This document shows positions 16,596 to 25,313 of a stretch of DNA of 64,000 nucleotides, piece after piece (the first letter of the stretch is position 1; every line of letters starts with the position of its first letter). The stretch comes from UBA6168 sp964423205 (GTDB taxonomy: Bacteria; Bacteroidota; Bacteroidia; Chitinophagales; Saprospiraceae): the NCBI GenBank assembly GCA_964423205.1, contig CAYRDX010000017.1, positions 1-64,000 of the forward strand, written 5' to 3'. The position numbers were made by a program, and so were the translations under genes. A model generated the notes under the pieces. That model worked only from the letters and a program-made list of their open reading frames with translations, was not told where the DNA came from and searched no databases.

Positions 16596-17531
16596 ATGAA
16601 AGATTACAGAGTACATCCAAAGAAGACATACCCGGCAAAATTACTCCTGTTCGGTGAGCATACCGTGAACCTTGGCTCCAAGGCTCTGGCAATGCCTTTA
16701 AACTATTTCTCTGGTGAATGGCTTTTCGGTGACGGGGCTGAAGAAGAAAACTTAGCGGACCTCCAGGAGTTACTTCCGGATTTTGCCGATTATATCAGCC
16801 AACTGCAAAAAGGAAAGAAAAAAGAGGAAAGGATAATAGACCATCTTGAATTCAAACAAGAAGTGTCAGAGGGATTATTTTTCTTTTCTGATATACCCAT
16901 AGGATATGGCGTTGGCAGCTCAGGTGCCTTGGTAGCTGCAGTCTTGGACAGGTTTGGACTCAAGCACAAGGATGATTTTACCTTACCCGAATTGCGAACC
17001 CAATTGGCGGAAATGGAAGCCTTCTTTCATGGTAAAAGCAGCGGCACAGATCCCCTGGTTTGCTTTACAAACAAAGCACTATTACTTGCCCAGGAAAAAA
17101 TTGAGGTTGTTAAACTCCACATGCATGGGGCATTTACCATGTTCCTGATCGACACCAAAATACAAAGGCAGGCAACTCCGTTCATTGAATATTTTATGAA
17201 TCAAAGCAAGGACTCTGGTTTCAGAAAACTCATCGACGATGTGTTGATTCCTTATACAGATTGGGCAATCTATTCCATGGTTAATAAAAAATGGAAAGAC
17301 ATTGAAAGTGCCTTTTATGAAATAAGCAATTTCCAGTTCCGGCATTTGCCCGGACTCATTCCGGAAGGATTTCAGGAATTATGGGAAGACGGACTGAATA
17401 GTAATTATTTCAAAATAAAACTTTGCGGTGCTGGAGGAGGAGGATTCTTACTGGGTTTCACAGAGGATTTTCCCAGGTTTGAAAAATCATACCCTGACCT
17501 TAGAATCATACCTGTTAACTTCCTTCATTAG
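16596..17531 (+). CDS. GHMP kinase, probable mevalonate kinase
   Basis: A 311-residue GHMP-superfamily kinase. The N-terminal YPAKLLLFGEHTV, the ATP loop PIGYGVGSSGALVAAVL (about residues 103-119), the catalytic-region GKSSGTDPLVC and the C-terminal CGAGGGGFLLGF are typical of mevalonate kinase, which phosphorylates mevalonate for isoprenoid synthesis in the Bacteroidota that use that pathway. No other pathway gene is near, so a different small-molecule kinase of this superfamily is possible. The GT9 gene starts 17 bases downstream and probably shares the transcript. Confidence 0.8.
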   Translation: MKDYRVHPKKTYPAKLLLFGEHTVNLGSKALAMPLNYFSGEWLFGDGAEEENLADLQELLPDFADYISQLQKGKKKEERIIDHLEFKQEVSEGLFFFSDIPIGYGVGSSGALVAAVLDRFGLKHKDDFTLPELRTQLAEMEAFFHGKSSGTDPLVCFTNKALLLAQEKIEVVKLHMHGAFTMFLIDTKIQRQATPFIEYFMNQSKDSGFRKLIDDVLIPYTDWAIYSMVNKKWKDIESAFYEISNFQFRHLPGLIPEGFQELWEDGLNSNYFKIKLCGAGGGGFLLGFTEDFPRFEKSYPDLRIIPVNFLH

Positions 17532-17548
17532 CAGCATAAGGCCATACA

Positions 17549-18631
17549 ATGAATAATCCGGGCAAAATATTAATCATCCGTTTTTCATCCATAGGCGATA
17601 TCATGTTGACAACGCCTGTAATTCGCTGCCTGAAACAACAGACTGGGGCCGAAATTCACTATTTGACAAAAGAAAAATACCTGCCGCTGCTGGAGCACAA
17701 TCCATACATCGACCGGATTTATACCATAAACGACACCCTCGAAACTGTTTTACAGAAGCTGAATGATGAGAAGTACGACTACTTTATTGACCTGCATAAA
17801 AACCTGAGAAGCCGTTTTGTCAGGATGGCACTGCGCAGTACCACCTACTCATTTAACAAGCTAAATTTTGAAAAATGGTTGTTGGTCAATTTTAAGGTGA
17901 ACCGCTTGCCAGCCATTAGTGTAGTTGACCGCTACATGCAAGCTGTTGCAGCTTTCGGTGTCGTAAACGATGGCCAGGGCCTCGACTATTTTCTGCATCC
18001 AAACTTCCCCGAGCCCCGAGGCTTCGGGGCAGGCAAACCTCGAACTTCAAACTTCAAACTTCCTCCGATAGCTATCGGAGCCAAACTTCCTCCGATAGCT
18101 ATCGGAGCCAAACCTCAAACTTCAAACTACGTAGCATTCGCCATTGGGGCTGCCCACCAAACCAAAAGGCTTCCGACTGATAAAATTGTGCAGATTTGTA
18201 AAGGCCTTACACTTCCCGTCGTTCTTCTCGGCGGCGAGAATGAATTTGATGAAGGTGAGATCATCGTTTCGCAAAGTGGTGAAAAAGTTGCTAATCTTTG
18301 TGGCTTGTTGAGCCTTCATGAATCGGCCCAATTAATCATGAACTCTTCATTGGTAATAACCCATGATACGGGCATGATGCACATCGCAGCAGCTTTCCAA
18401 AAAGACATATTATCCATCTGGGGAAACACGGTTCCGGTGTTTGGCATGTATCCTTATTATAAAAAAGGCGTTGAAAGGAACACTTTCTTTGAAGTACAGG
18501 GACTTTCCTGCAGACCATGCTCCAAAATTGGTTTTCAGAATTGTCCGAAAGGGCATTTCAGATGCATGCATGAACAGGAGCCTGAAGCTATTATCAATAA
18601 AGCGGAAAGCATTTTAAAGCAACACAAATGA
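17549..18631 (+). CDS. GT9 family glycosyltransferase (heptosyltransferase-like) with in-frame palindrome insertion
   Basis: A 360-residue GT-B enzyme of family 9, which transfers heptose or another sugar to lipopolysaccharide core from the cytoplasmic side. Visible are KILIIRFSSIGDIMLTTPVIR at the start, VVLLGG, THDTGMMHIAAAFQKDILSIWG and the Cys-rich end CRPCSKIGFQNCPKGHFRCM. Between the two domains, residues about 152-193 are foreign: a PRGFGAG stretch encoded by one palindrome and a nine-residue unit KLPPIAIGA encoded twice by a 27-base repeat containing another. All insertions keep the frame, so the enzyme may still work with an enlarged linker. Likely cotranscribed with the mevalonate-kinase-like gene. 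Confidence 0.87.
   Translation: MNNPGKILIIRFSSIGDIMLTTPVIRCLKQQTGAEIHYLTKEKYLPLLEHNPYIDRIYTINDTLETVLQKLNDEKYDYFIDLHKNLRSRFVRMALRSTTYSFNKLNFEKWLLVNFKVNRLPAISVVDRYMQAVAAFGVVNDGQGLDYFLHPNFPEPRGFGAGKPRTSNFKLPPIAIGAKLPPIAIGAKPQTSNYVAFAIGAAHQTKRLPTDKIVQICKGLTLPVVLLGGENEFDEGEIIVSQSGEKVANLCGLLSLHESAQLIMNSSLVITHDTGMMHIAAAFQKDILSIWGNTVPVFGMYPYYKKGVERNTFFEVQGLSCRPCSKIGFQNCPKGHFRCMHEQEPEAIINKAESILKQHK
18013..18030. repeat. GCCCCGA/TCGGGGC palindrome inside the GT9 gene
   Basis: GCCCCGAGGCTTCGGGGC has seven-base arms around GGCT. It is in frame with the GT9 coding sequence and is a different family from the neighbouring CCGATAGCTATCGG copies. Confidence 0.75.
18056..18109. repeat. Tandem 27-base units carrying the CCGATAGCTATCGG palindrome
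   Basis: Two exact 27-base units, each AAACTTCC followed by the perfect 16-base palindrome TCCGATAGCTATCGGA and GCC. Each unit is nine codons long, so duplication does not change the frame. ACTTCAAACTTC-type sequence flanks them on both sides. Confidence 0.88.
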
Positions 18632-18834
18632 AATGTCTGACCTTATGCAAATATGCAACTCAGCAATCCATTTGACTCACTTTGAAAAAGGACTCCCGAC
18701 GAGTAATGCCAAAAACTGCTACCTTCGGGAAACCTGAAGACCACGATTTTGAAAGACCCAATGGATAAACAAAGAGATTGATGTAGTTGTATTTTATTAA
18801 CCAAAGACAAAATCACCGGACCAATACACAGCTT

Positions 18835-19881
18835 ATGCGAATTTTGAAGACACTTTATCCTTTCCTTTTAATTACTGTTTTCATCAACACTGCCAGGGGA
18901 CAGGATTTACACAATTCCCTGTTCTACATGAACCCCCTGCACATCAATCCGGCATTTAGTGGAGCCTTTGAAGGAACCTACCGGGCGGGTGGCCTGTACC
19001 GGGATCAGTCCAGATTTGTGGTTACCAATGCCTATTCGACACCATCCTTTTATTTGGATGCTCCGGTATTGATGATTGCCAAACGACATTGGTTGGGAGT
19101 TGGCGGACTCATGTTTCAGGATGTAGCCGGTGATGGAAAACTGCGAACCGCTTCTTTTCAATTGTCAGGGGCATTGCATGCCGCACTGGACAAAAAGTCC
19201 AATAATGTCCTGACTTTAGGTGTTCAGTGGGGACAAGTGTCGAGAACCATAAAAAATGTAAGAGGCTACAGGGCAGGTGATGAACTCGAAAAAATTCTGA
19301 AGGGTTTCTCAAACCCCCTGACTGATGATGAAGTACTGAATTCCACGGGATCGGGAAAACTGGAGCCTGAAAAAAGCTACTCTGATATCAACGCCGGAAT
19401 TATGTTGAAATCGAAACTGGCGGACAACCGGGATTTCAACATTGGAGTATCGGTAAGACACATTACCACACCCAATCACAATTTTGCCGCTTCTAATGAG
19501 GATTTACCCATGAGAATCACCGCCCATGCTCAATTCAATACGCCCCTGAAAGGCAACTGGTCACTTACTCCGGAGTTATACTACACCACTATGGACAAAG
19601 CAAATCAAATGCAGGTGCATGGCTGGGTTGGTTACATGGTAAAACCGGAGAAAAACGTAAAGGTGAGCGCCGGACTTGGGTACCGCAGTGGAGATGCCGG
19701 TCAGGCACTTATTGGCCTCGATTATGGCGACGTAAAAGCCCAGTTTGCTTACGACATCACATTATCCCAGCTCAATAAAGCCAATAACTACTTCGGCGGA
19801 TTCGAAATAGCTGTTTATTACATCGGTAAGATTTACAAGAAACCAGTAGTGAAACCCGTTATTCTTTGTCCTCATCTGTAA
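18835..19881 (+). CDS. PorP/SprF family type IX secretion membrane protein
   Basis: A 348-residue outer-membrane protein; the ATG at 18835 was chosen because it begins a clean signal peptide (LKTLYPFLLITVFINTARGQ). The family signature follows at once: NSLFYMNPLHINPAFSGAFEGTYR. The rest is predicted beta-barrel with alternating strands, ending in FGGFEIAVYYIGK. PorP/SprF proteins are needed for type IX secretion or help anchor gliding adhesins, and they are usually encoded next to an OmpA-like partner, as here (19970). The organism also carries at least one T9SS cargo in this window (5159). Confidence 0.9.
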   Translation: MRILKTLYPFLLITVFINTARGQDLHNSLFYMNPLHINPAFSGAFEGTYRAGGLYRDQSRFVVTNAYSTPSFYLDAPVLMIAKRHWLGVGGLMFQDVAGDGKLRTASFQLSGALHAALDKKSNNVLTLGVQWGQVSRTIKNVRGYRAGDELEKILKGFSNPLTDDEVLNSTGSGKLEPEKSYSDINAGIMLKSKLADNRDFNIGVSVRHITTPNHNFAASNEDLPMRITAHAQFNTPLKGNWSLTPELYYTTMDKANQMQVHGWVGYMVKPEKNVKVSAGLGYRSGDAGQALIGLDYGDVKAQFAYDITLSQLNKANNYFGGFEIAVYYIGKIYKKPVVKPVILCPHL

Positions 19882-19969
19882 GCTTTTTAAACCTTAAGCA
19901 GTTTAATCACTTAAGGCAAAGCAAGACCTAAACCAACAGCAAGAAGTTTTGAACTGACAATTACGCATC

Positions 19970-22597
19970 ATGAAAAGATATAGCCTGCTTGCAGCATTTC
20001 TGTTTATCCTGGTTTCATTCAATTGGGCTCAACCCCTGAACAGGCCCACCTACGCCACTATGATAAAAACCGCCGAAGAACAAATGGCGAAAATGGATTA
20101 TTACCGCGCTCTTGAGTGGTATGATAAGGCTTATGAAGAGTCGCGTGATGCAGAACTTACTGTCCTCATCGCCGACCTGAACTACATGCTTCGGGACTAT
20201 ACTCAGGCAGAAAGATGGTATGGAAGGGCATTTCGGCCAACACGCAGTAACCGGAACAACATCGAAAAGATTGAAGAGAAGCGCTTTGAGTACGCACGTT
20301 CATTGAAAATGACAGAAAAGTATGATGAGGCCATTGAGCAGTTCGACTTATTTATGGGCAAAACCAAAGATGAGACACGAAGGGAATTGGCAGAGCTGGA
20401 AAAAATTGGTTGCGAGTTCGCCAAAGTTGCGAAAACCCAGGATGGACTAACCATCACCAATGCCGGGCGCGATGTCAACACCCGAAATTCAGAATACTCA
20501 GCTTACCTGAGTGCTGATAAAATGGAAATGTATTTTTCCAGCCTCTTTGCCAATGAGGTTGTGGAAATTGACGAAAAGAACAATGACTATCATTCCAAAA
20601 TTTTCAAGTCAACCCGTGGTGAAAGGGGGTGGTCAAAGCCGGAAGTATTGGATGAGAACATCAACCGGCCGGGATTTTTCAATGTAAACCTTTCCCTCAC
20701 TCCTGATGGTCGCAGAATGTTTTTCAACCGGGAATTGCTCGTTGGTAATGTTGTCACCGAAAGCAAAATTTATGTAAGCGAAAATCAGGTCAGCACATGG
20801 GGCCCAGCCCAATTGGTCAATGGTGTAAATGGGGAATACCTTGCCAAATCTCCCGCAGCTGGTGAACTTTTCGGGAGAGAAGTCCTCTTCTTTGTCTCCA
20901 ATATGGAAGGAGGTTTTGGCGGGTATGATATTTATTACGCCACATACAAAGGTGGGGGTCAATATGGCGGCCCCGTCAATTTGGGTCCCAAAATCAATAC
21001 AGCGGGCGATGAGGAGACTCCATTTTACAGGGATGGTGTGCTCTATTTCAGCTCAACCGGCCATCCCGGGATTGGCGGATACGACATTTTTATGAGCACA
21101 TGGAACGGTACACTCTGGAGCAAACCCGCCAACCTCGGTAAAGGTTACAATTCCAGTGTGGACGACCTATACTTCATGCTCGACAAGGAAGGCTACCAGG
21201 GATTGCTCGTATCCAACAGAGCCGCAGAAGGCGCCCGTTCATTGAAAGGCAGGACCTGCTGTAACGACATCTATAATGTCAATCTCAAAAAAATCGTGGC
21301 CGATTTACTGGCAACCTCCTATGATAGCGACACCAAACTTCCGCTGAATGGTACCACTGTGGAACTTTTTGAATTGCGCGACGATGTTCCCAAACTCATT
21401 GGCACCAAAACCAACCCAACCGGCAACAGTTTTGATTTCCCATTGGAACTGGATATGACTTACTGGATTATAGGTTCAGCTGATAACTACGACAATGACA
21501 CATTGGAATTCAGTACGCTGGGTCTGTTCGATTCCAAAACCTATCAATTGCAGCTCATGCTCAAGCCGGGCAAACGTTTCATTCGAATCAGCAGGGAGCA
21601 GCCATTTGTTCTTGAAAACATCTTTTACGATTTCGACGATGATAAAATCCTGAAGGAAGCAGAAGTGGACCTCGAATTCATCAGAGGCCTGATGGTCGAG
21701 TATCCCGATATGGTTATTGAACTTTCTTCTCACACTGACTCCAGGGGAACCGATATCTATAATAATGACCTATCTCAAAGAAGAGCCGAATCGGCCAGGC
21801 GTTGGTTAGTATCCCGTGGTGTTGAACGTAGGCGCATTGAAGCAAAAGGTTACGGAAAGACCGCCGCAAAAACAGTGGATGCACGAATTGCAGAAAAGAA
21901 TCCTTTCCTGAAAGTTGGTGATGTCTTAACCGATTCCATCATTTTCAAACTTCTTCCTGATACGGTAAAGTTTGAGGCAGCCCACCGTGTGAACAGAAGG
22001 ACTGAATTCAAGATTTTGTCGGGCCCAACCAGTATTACCATTGAAGAGGAAAAGCTCATCCAAATTGGTAACAGAAAGGTCGATGGTGCAGAACCTCCAA
22101 AACAGGAGCAGAAAAACGAAGAAAGAAAACCAGACACACGCCGGAGAGGTGGCAATACTCCCGGAGGTGACAGCCTGAAAGACCCCATTCGAATCAGCAT
22201 TATTCCCAAACAGGACAGCTTAGTCATTGACAAATTGTCATCGCTGTTTGGTAAAAAGGACCTTAAAGGGTTACCCATTATGCAGTTTGAGCAAAGGATT
22301 GTCGATTTTGGAAAAGTGAGAAAAGGGGAAACCCGGGAACACATTTATATTTTCAGAAACATGGGTGATGTTCCTCTTGAAATTGACATTGCTTCGAGCT
22401 GCGATTGCACCAGTCTTGATTATTCCACTACACCGGTTGCTCCGGGAGCTACCGGAAAAATCAAAGTAGTTTTTGACAGCTCTTCCAAAGACGTGAAAGA
22501 ATTCATTGATGTGGACATTTTCCTGAAGAATACAGATCCAGCCAATGGCGCTCCTATTTTTGAGCGGGTTAAATATACTTTTGATATAGAGAAGTAG
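19970..22597 (+). CDS. OmpA-family protein with TPR, PD40 and C-terminal DUF1573 domain
   Basis: An 875-residue exported protein (signal MKRYSLLAAFLFILVSFNWAQ). Order: TPR repeats (about 30-140), a WD40-like PD40 region (about 170-440: KMEMYFSSL, GRRMFFNREL, GVLYFSSTGHPGIGGYDIF), a short beta domain, and an OmpA peptidoglycan-binding domain (about 540-690: NIFYDFDDDKI, ELSSHTDSRGTD, NNDLSQRRAESAR). A Pro/Glu/Lys linker leads to a C-terminal DUF1573-type immunoglobulin-like domain (about 765-875: VDFGKVRKGE, SSCDCTSLDYS). PorE-like relatives tie the type IX machinery to peptidoglycan. The added DUF1573 is not part of the usual layout. Partner of the PorP/SprF gene 88 bases upstream. Confidence 0.88.
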   Translation: MKRYSLLAAFLFILVSFNWAQPLNRPTYATMIKTAEEQMAKMDYYRALEWYDKAYEESRDAELTVLIADLNYMLRDYTQAERWYGRAFRPTRSNRNNIEKIEEKRFEYARSLKMTEKYDEAIEQFDLFMGKTKDETRRELAELEKIGCEFAKVAKTQDGLTITNAGRDVNTRNSEYSAYLSADKMEMYFSSLFANEVVEIDEKNNDYHSKIFKSTRGERGWSKPEVLDENINRPGFFNVNLSLTPDGRRMFFNRELLVGNVVTESKIYVSENQVSTWGPAQLVNGVNGEYLAKSPAAGELFGREVLFFVSNMEGGFGGYDIYYATYKGGGQYGGPVNLGPKINTAGDEETPFYRDGVLYFSSTGHPGIGGYDIFMSTWNGTLWSKPANLGKGYNSSVDDLYFMLDKEGYQGLLVSNRAAEGARSLKGRTCCNDIYNVNLKKIVADLLATSYDSDTKLPLNGTTVELFELRDDVPKLIGTKTNPTGNSFDFPLELDMTYWIIGSADNYDNDTLEFSTLGLFDSKTYQLQLMLKPGKRFIRISREQPFVLENIFYDFDDDKILKEAEVDLEFIRGLMVEYPDMVIELSSHTDSRGTDIYNNDLSQRRAESARRWLVSRGVERRRIEAKGYGKTAAKTVDARIAEKNPFLKVGDVLTDSIIFKLLPDTVKFEAAHRVNRRTEFKILSGPTSITIEEEKLIQIGNRKVDGAEPPKQEQKNEERKPDTRRRGGNTPGGDSLKDPIRISIIPKQDSLVIDKLSSLFGKKDLKGLPIMQFEQRIVDFGKVRKGETREHIYIFRNMGDVPLEIDIASSCDCTSLDYSTTPVAPGATGKIKVVFDSSSKDVKEFIDVDIFLKNTDPANGAPIFERVKYTFDIEK

Positions 22598-22619
22598 AAG
22601 AAAGCACAACAAACAAAAA

Positions 22620-22656
22620 GGGCCGGTTTGAATACATTTTCAAACCGGCCCTTTTT
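22620..22656. terminator. Bidirectional terminator
   Basis: A perfect 13-base stem (GGGCCGGTTTGAA / TTCAAACCGGCCC) with a six-base loop, A run on the left and T run on the right. It separates the convergent OmpA-family gene and apaG. Confidence 0.92.
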
Positions 22657-22669
22657 GTAAAACCATAAA

Positions 22670-23056
22670 TCAGTTGAGTTTGAAGGGTGGAATTAACCTG
22701 AACTCAGGGACTTTAACTTCGAACTCATAATTATCGGAAACACGAAGCATCACATAGTATCCCGACATTTTACCAATATCCGTCATCAGAGGGCACCATG
22801 AGGTGTATTCATGCCTTTCCATAGGCCCCAGAACAGGTTGTTGGCCAATTACCCCTTCACCCTGCACTTCGCGTTTCATCCCATTGGACTCCTGTATATA
22901 CCAATGGCGCCGCAGCAATTGAACCGTATGGTCGCTGAGGTTCTCAATTACTATTTGATAGGCATGAACGTACTTGTGCTGAGCCGGGAAGGACTCATTG
23001 GGTAAATAAAAAGGCTGTACGCTGATTTTAATTCCGTGCGTCGTTAGTGTTTCCAT
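22670..23056 (-). CDS. apaG: ApaG family protein
   Basis: A 128-residue single-domain ApaG protein with a fibronectin-like beta fold. Motifs typical of the family are YAYQIVIEN-like HAYQIVIENLSDHTVQLLRRHW, GEGVIGQQPVLGPMERHEYTSWCPL and GYYVMLRVSDNYEFEVKVPEFRL. In enterobacteria it is associated with Ap4A/cobalt-resistance phenotypes and binds Mg2+ and nucleotides; the precise role is unsettled. It is followed across 53 bases by the gmk-yicC pair on the same strand. Confidence 0.93.
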   Translation of the reverse strand: METLTTHGIKISVQPFYLPNESFPAQHKYVHAYQIVIENLSDHTVQLLRRHWYIQESNGMKREVQGEGVIGQQPVLGPMERHEYTSWCPLMTDIGKMSGYYVMLRVSDNYEFEVKVPEFRLIPPFKLN

Positions 23057-23109
23057 GAATACAAAACGTTAATCCGGGATGATACGCCGGCCAAAGTAAA
23101 AAGCTTTTT

Positions 23110-23700
23110 TCATGTTTGTATCTCTTTGACTGCAGAACCTTCCATTAACCATTGCTTTACAATGTATTCTGCTTTCCTTAATGCCTCTTCCAAAATCTTG
23201 TTTTCCAGTACCACATCAAATTCAGTTTCAAAACTTAGTTCGAGTTCAGCTTTTGCAATCCGCCTTTTTAAACTCTCCTCACTTTCTGATTTTCTAAGTG
23301 TCAGTCGTTCCAGCAATGCTACCTTGGATGGTGGCTTCACAAAAATCGCAAGGCTGTTTCCGGGAAAAGCCTTTTTCAGGTTCAAGGCTCCTCGAACATC
23401 AACATCAAAAATGACGTGTTTGCCGAGGTCCCATAACCTCTTTACCTCTGACAAAAGTGTACCATAAAATTGATTTTCATAGACTTCCTGCCATTCAACA
23501 AATGATTTTTTTTCAATAAGGGACTTAAACTCTTCGTTTCCCATGAAATAATAATCTTTTCCGTCTTTTTCATTAGCCCTTTGACCGCGGGTTGTGGCAG
23601 AAATGGAAAATGCAAGCTCGGGAAACACTTTGAGCAGGTGTTTTACAATGGTAGTTTTACCCGCACCGGAAGGTGCTGTAACGACGATGAGCTTGTGCAT
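23110..23700 (-). CDS. gmk: Guanylate kinase
   Basis: A 196-residue guanylate kinase converting GMP to GDP with ATP. The P-loop is APSGAGKTT at the very start, followed by SISATTRGQRANEKDGKDYYF (GMP binding) and HVIFDVDVRGALNLKKAF. It lies three bases behind yicC, an arrangement common in bacteria, so the two are almost certainly cotranscribed. Confidence 0.95.
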   Translation of the reverse strand: MHKLIVVTAPSGAGKTTIVKHLLKVFPELAFSISATTRGQRANEKDGKDYYFMGNEEFKSLIEKKSFVEWQEVYENQFYGTLLSEVKRLWDLGKHVIFDVDVRGALNLKKAFPGNSLAIFVKPPSKVALLERLTLRKSESEESLKRRIAKAELELSFETEFDVVLENKILEEALRKAEYIVKQWLMEGSAVKEIQT

Positions 23701-23703
23701 ATA

Positions 23704-24579
23704 CTAAACTGAATTGGCAACCTGTTCTTTGATTTTTTCCAGATCATCTTTCATTTGAACTACAAAACGCTGAATTTCTGCAGAATAGGCCTTGGCCCCA
23801 AGGGTGTTGATTTCCCGCCCCATTTCCTGACTAATGAAGCTAAGCTTGCGACCTTTGGAGGTACTCTTATTGTCCAACTGCTCCAAAAAGTATTTACAAT
23901 GTTGTTCCAGTCTTACCTTTTCTTCAGTAATGTCAATCTTCTCTATATAGTATAAAGCCTCCTGCTCAAATCTGTTTTCATCAACATTTTCCTTACCGAC
24001 AAATTCTTCGAGATTCTGGCGAATACGTGCCTGGAGTTGTTCTATCCTTTCCTTTTCAAAAGGTGCAAGTTCTTTAAGTCCAGCCAAAATGTTGCTGATT
24101 CTTAGCTTCAGGTCTTCCTCCATTGCTTTGCCTTCCGCCGCCCGGAATTTGTCGAAAAAGCCCAAGGCTCCATTTAATACTCCCTCTACGGCATGCCACT
24201 CCTCTTCATCAATTTCATCCTCCAGTGTTACCACAACATTCGGTATGCGTAAAATGGCACCAAGGATTCCATCCTTTGGAATGCTAAGTTCTGTTGAAAC
24301 AGCATTCAACTCCCGGTAGTATTTTTTGAAGAGGGGAAGATTAAGCCCGAATCCATCATCTCCCTGCAGAGATTTAATTTCGATGATGAGGTCAATTTTT
24401 CCGCGTTCCACTCTTTCTGTAAGAATCCTCCTTAGCACATGTTCCTTTTCTTTAAAGCTTGAAGGTACTTTCAGTCGAAAGTCAGTGTATTTGCTGTTCA
24501 AGGAACGTAACTCAACTAATATGGTCTTATTCTTAAAAGTACCCGTTGAGCGGCCGTAGCCAGTCATGGAATGTAACAT
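23704..24579 (-). CDS. yicC: YicC family endoribonuclease
   Basis: A 291-residue YicC protein. MLHSMTGYGRSTG at the start and the C-terminal GRKLSFISQEMGREINTLGAKAYSAEIQRFVVQMK are the family's two conserved ends; the middle is coiled-coil-like. E. coli YicC is a ring-shaped endoribonuclease that affects small RNA stability. It is the first gene of a yicC-gmk operon, with a perfect -7 box about 60 bases upstream. Confidence 0.93.
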   Translation of the reverse strand: MLHSMTGYGRSTGTFKNKTILVELRSLNSKYTDFRLKVPSSFKEKEHVLRRILTERVERGKIDLIIEIKSLQGDDGFGLNLPLFKKYYRELNAVSTELSIPKDGILGAILRIPNVVVTLEDEIDEEEWHAVEGVLNGALGFFDKFRAAEGKAMEEDLKLRISNILAGLKELAPFEKERIEQLQARIRQNLEEFVGKENVDENRFEQEALYYIEKIDITEEKVRLEQHCKYFLEQLDNKSTSKGRKLSFISQEMGREINTLGAKAYSAEIQRFVVQMKDDLEKIKEQVANSV

Positions 24580-24972
24580 GCCTGAGAGTTTTGAAGGTTT
24601 TTTACGCTGTCCACTTTAATTACTGGAAGGCAGTGGGCAAATATAGGCAGAGTTCTAATAAATAATGGTACGTGTTAGATTTAGGCAGTAAAACGCTTTG
24701 AAGAGGAGAAGTTTATGAAGAGTTGAAAGAAAATCAGACAATTAACAAAGGTTATTACCATATTTTTGATTCAATAATTTACCTTCGCGCTCCGTTTTTC
24801 AGGCGTAAACACGCGGACAACGTTTTTTAGTGGGTCCCATGAAATGTAAATGCCTGATAATTAGAGTTAAAATAGACATTTAATTTTCGTGAAAGGAAAA
24901 AATTCCGAAATTTGCAGCTCAATTGCAAAATCAGAATTTTTTCCACAACTCATTCTAAACCAATAAAGTAAG
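24580..24972. other. Divergent gap between yicC and HU genes
   Basis: No gene is seen. It contains the yicC promoter (24638-24645) and a plus-strand TATTTTTG at 24761-24768, which matches a -7 element but lacks a -33 partner and would leave a 200-base leader before the HU gene. Confidence 0.4.
24638..24645 (-). promoter_or_regulatory. -7 element of the yicC-gmk promoter
   Basis: On the minus strand TATATTTG, a perfect TAnnTTTG. Start of transcription would be about 50 bases ahead of yicC. No clear -33 TTTG is visible at the usual distance. Confidence 0.42.
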
Positions 24973-25284
24973 ATGAGAAAAGCTGACTTAGTAACAGCAA
25001 TTTCCGAGAACACAGGAGTACCAAAAGTTGATGTTCTGGTAACGCTCGAAGAATTTTTCAAATCTGTAAAAGGATCACTCTCAGGTGGTGAAAATGTGTA
25101 CATCCGTGGATTTGGGAGTTTTATAATCAAAAAAAGAAAAAAGAAAGTTGGACGCCATATCAAGAAAAATGTGTCCATTGAAATCCCGGAACATTTTATT
25201 CCAGCATTTAAGCCAGCCAAGATCTTCACTGAACAGGTAAAGGAAAATGTAAATAACCTTCCTGATGAAGAAAACGATGACTGA
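24973..25284 (+). CDS. HU family DNA-binding protein with acidic tail
   Basis: A 103-residue HU-type nucleoid protein that binds and bends DNA as a dimer. MRKADLVTAISENTGVPK is the family start, with the beta-arm region VYIRGFGSFIIKKRKKKVGRHIKK and FKPAKIFTEQVK after it. The usual proline tip and R-x-x-R-N-P signature is replaced by a GRHIKKNVSIEIPEH version, and the chain ends with an acidic tail (NNLPDEENDD). Both are known variants in Bacteroidota. It begins the cluster HU, TPR protein, small basic protein, RNase E/G. Confidence 0.9.
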   Translation: MRKADLVTAISENTGVPKVDVLVTLEEFFKSVKGSLSGGENVYIRGFGSFIIKKRKKKVGRHIKKNVSIEIPEHFIPAFKPAKIFTEQVKENVNNLPDEENDD

Positions 25285-25313
25285 TTCTTTCGCTTTTAAA
25301 TATTCCGGCAATC

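Noticed and set aside
18787..18834. Upstream TTG start for the PorP/SprF gene
   Set aside because: The ATG at 18835 begins a proper signal peptide; the upstream extension is polar and would mask it.
24761..24830. Small RNA between yicC and HU genes
   Set aside because: A perfect -7 box is present, but no -33 box and no clear terminator; the evidence is too thin to call an RNA.
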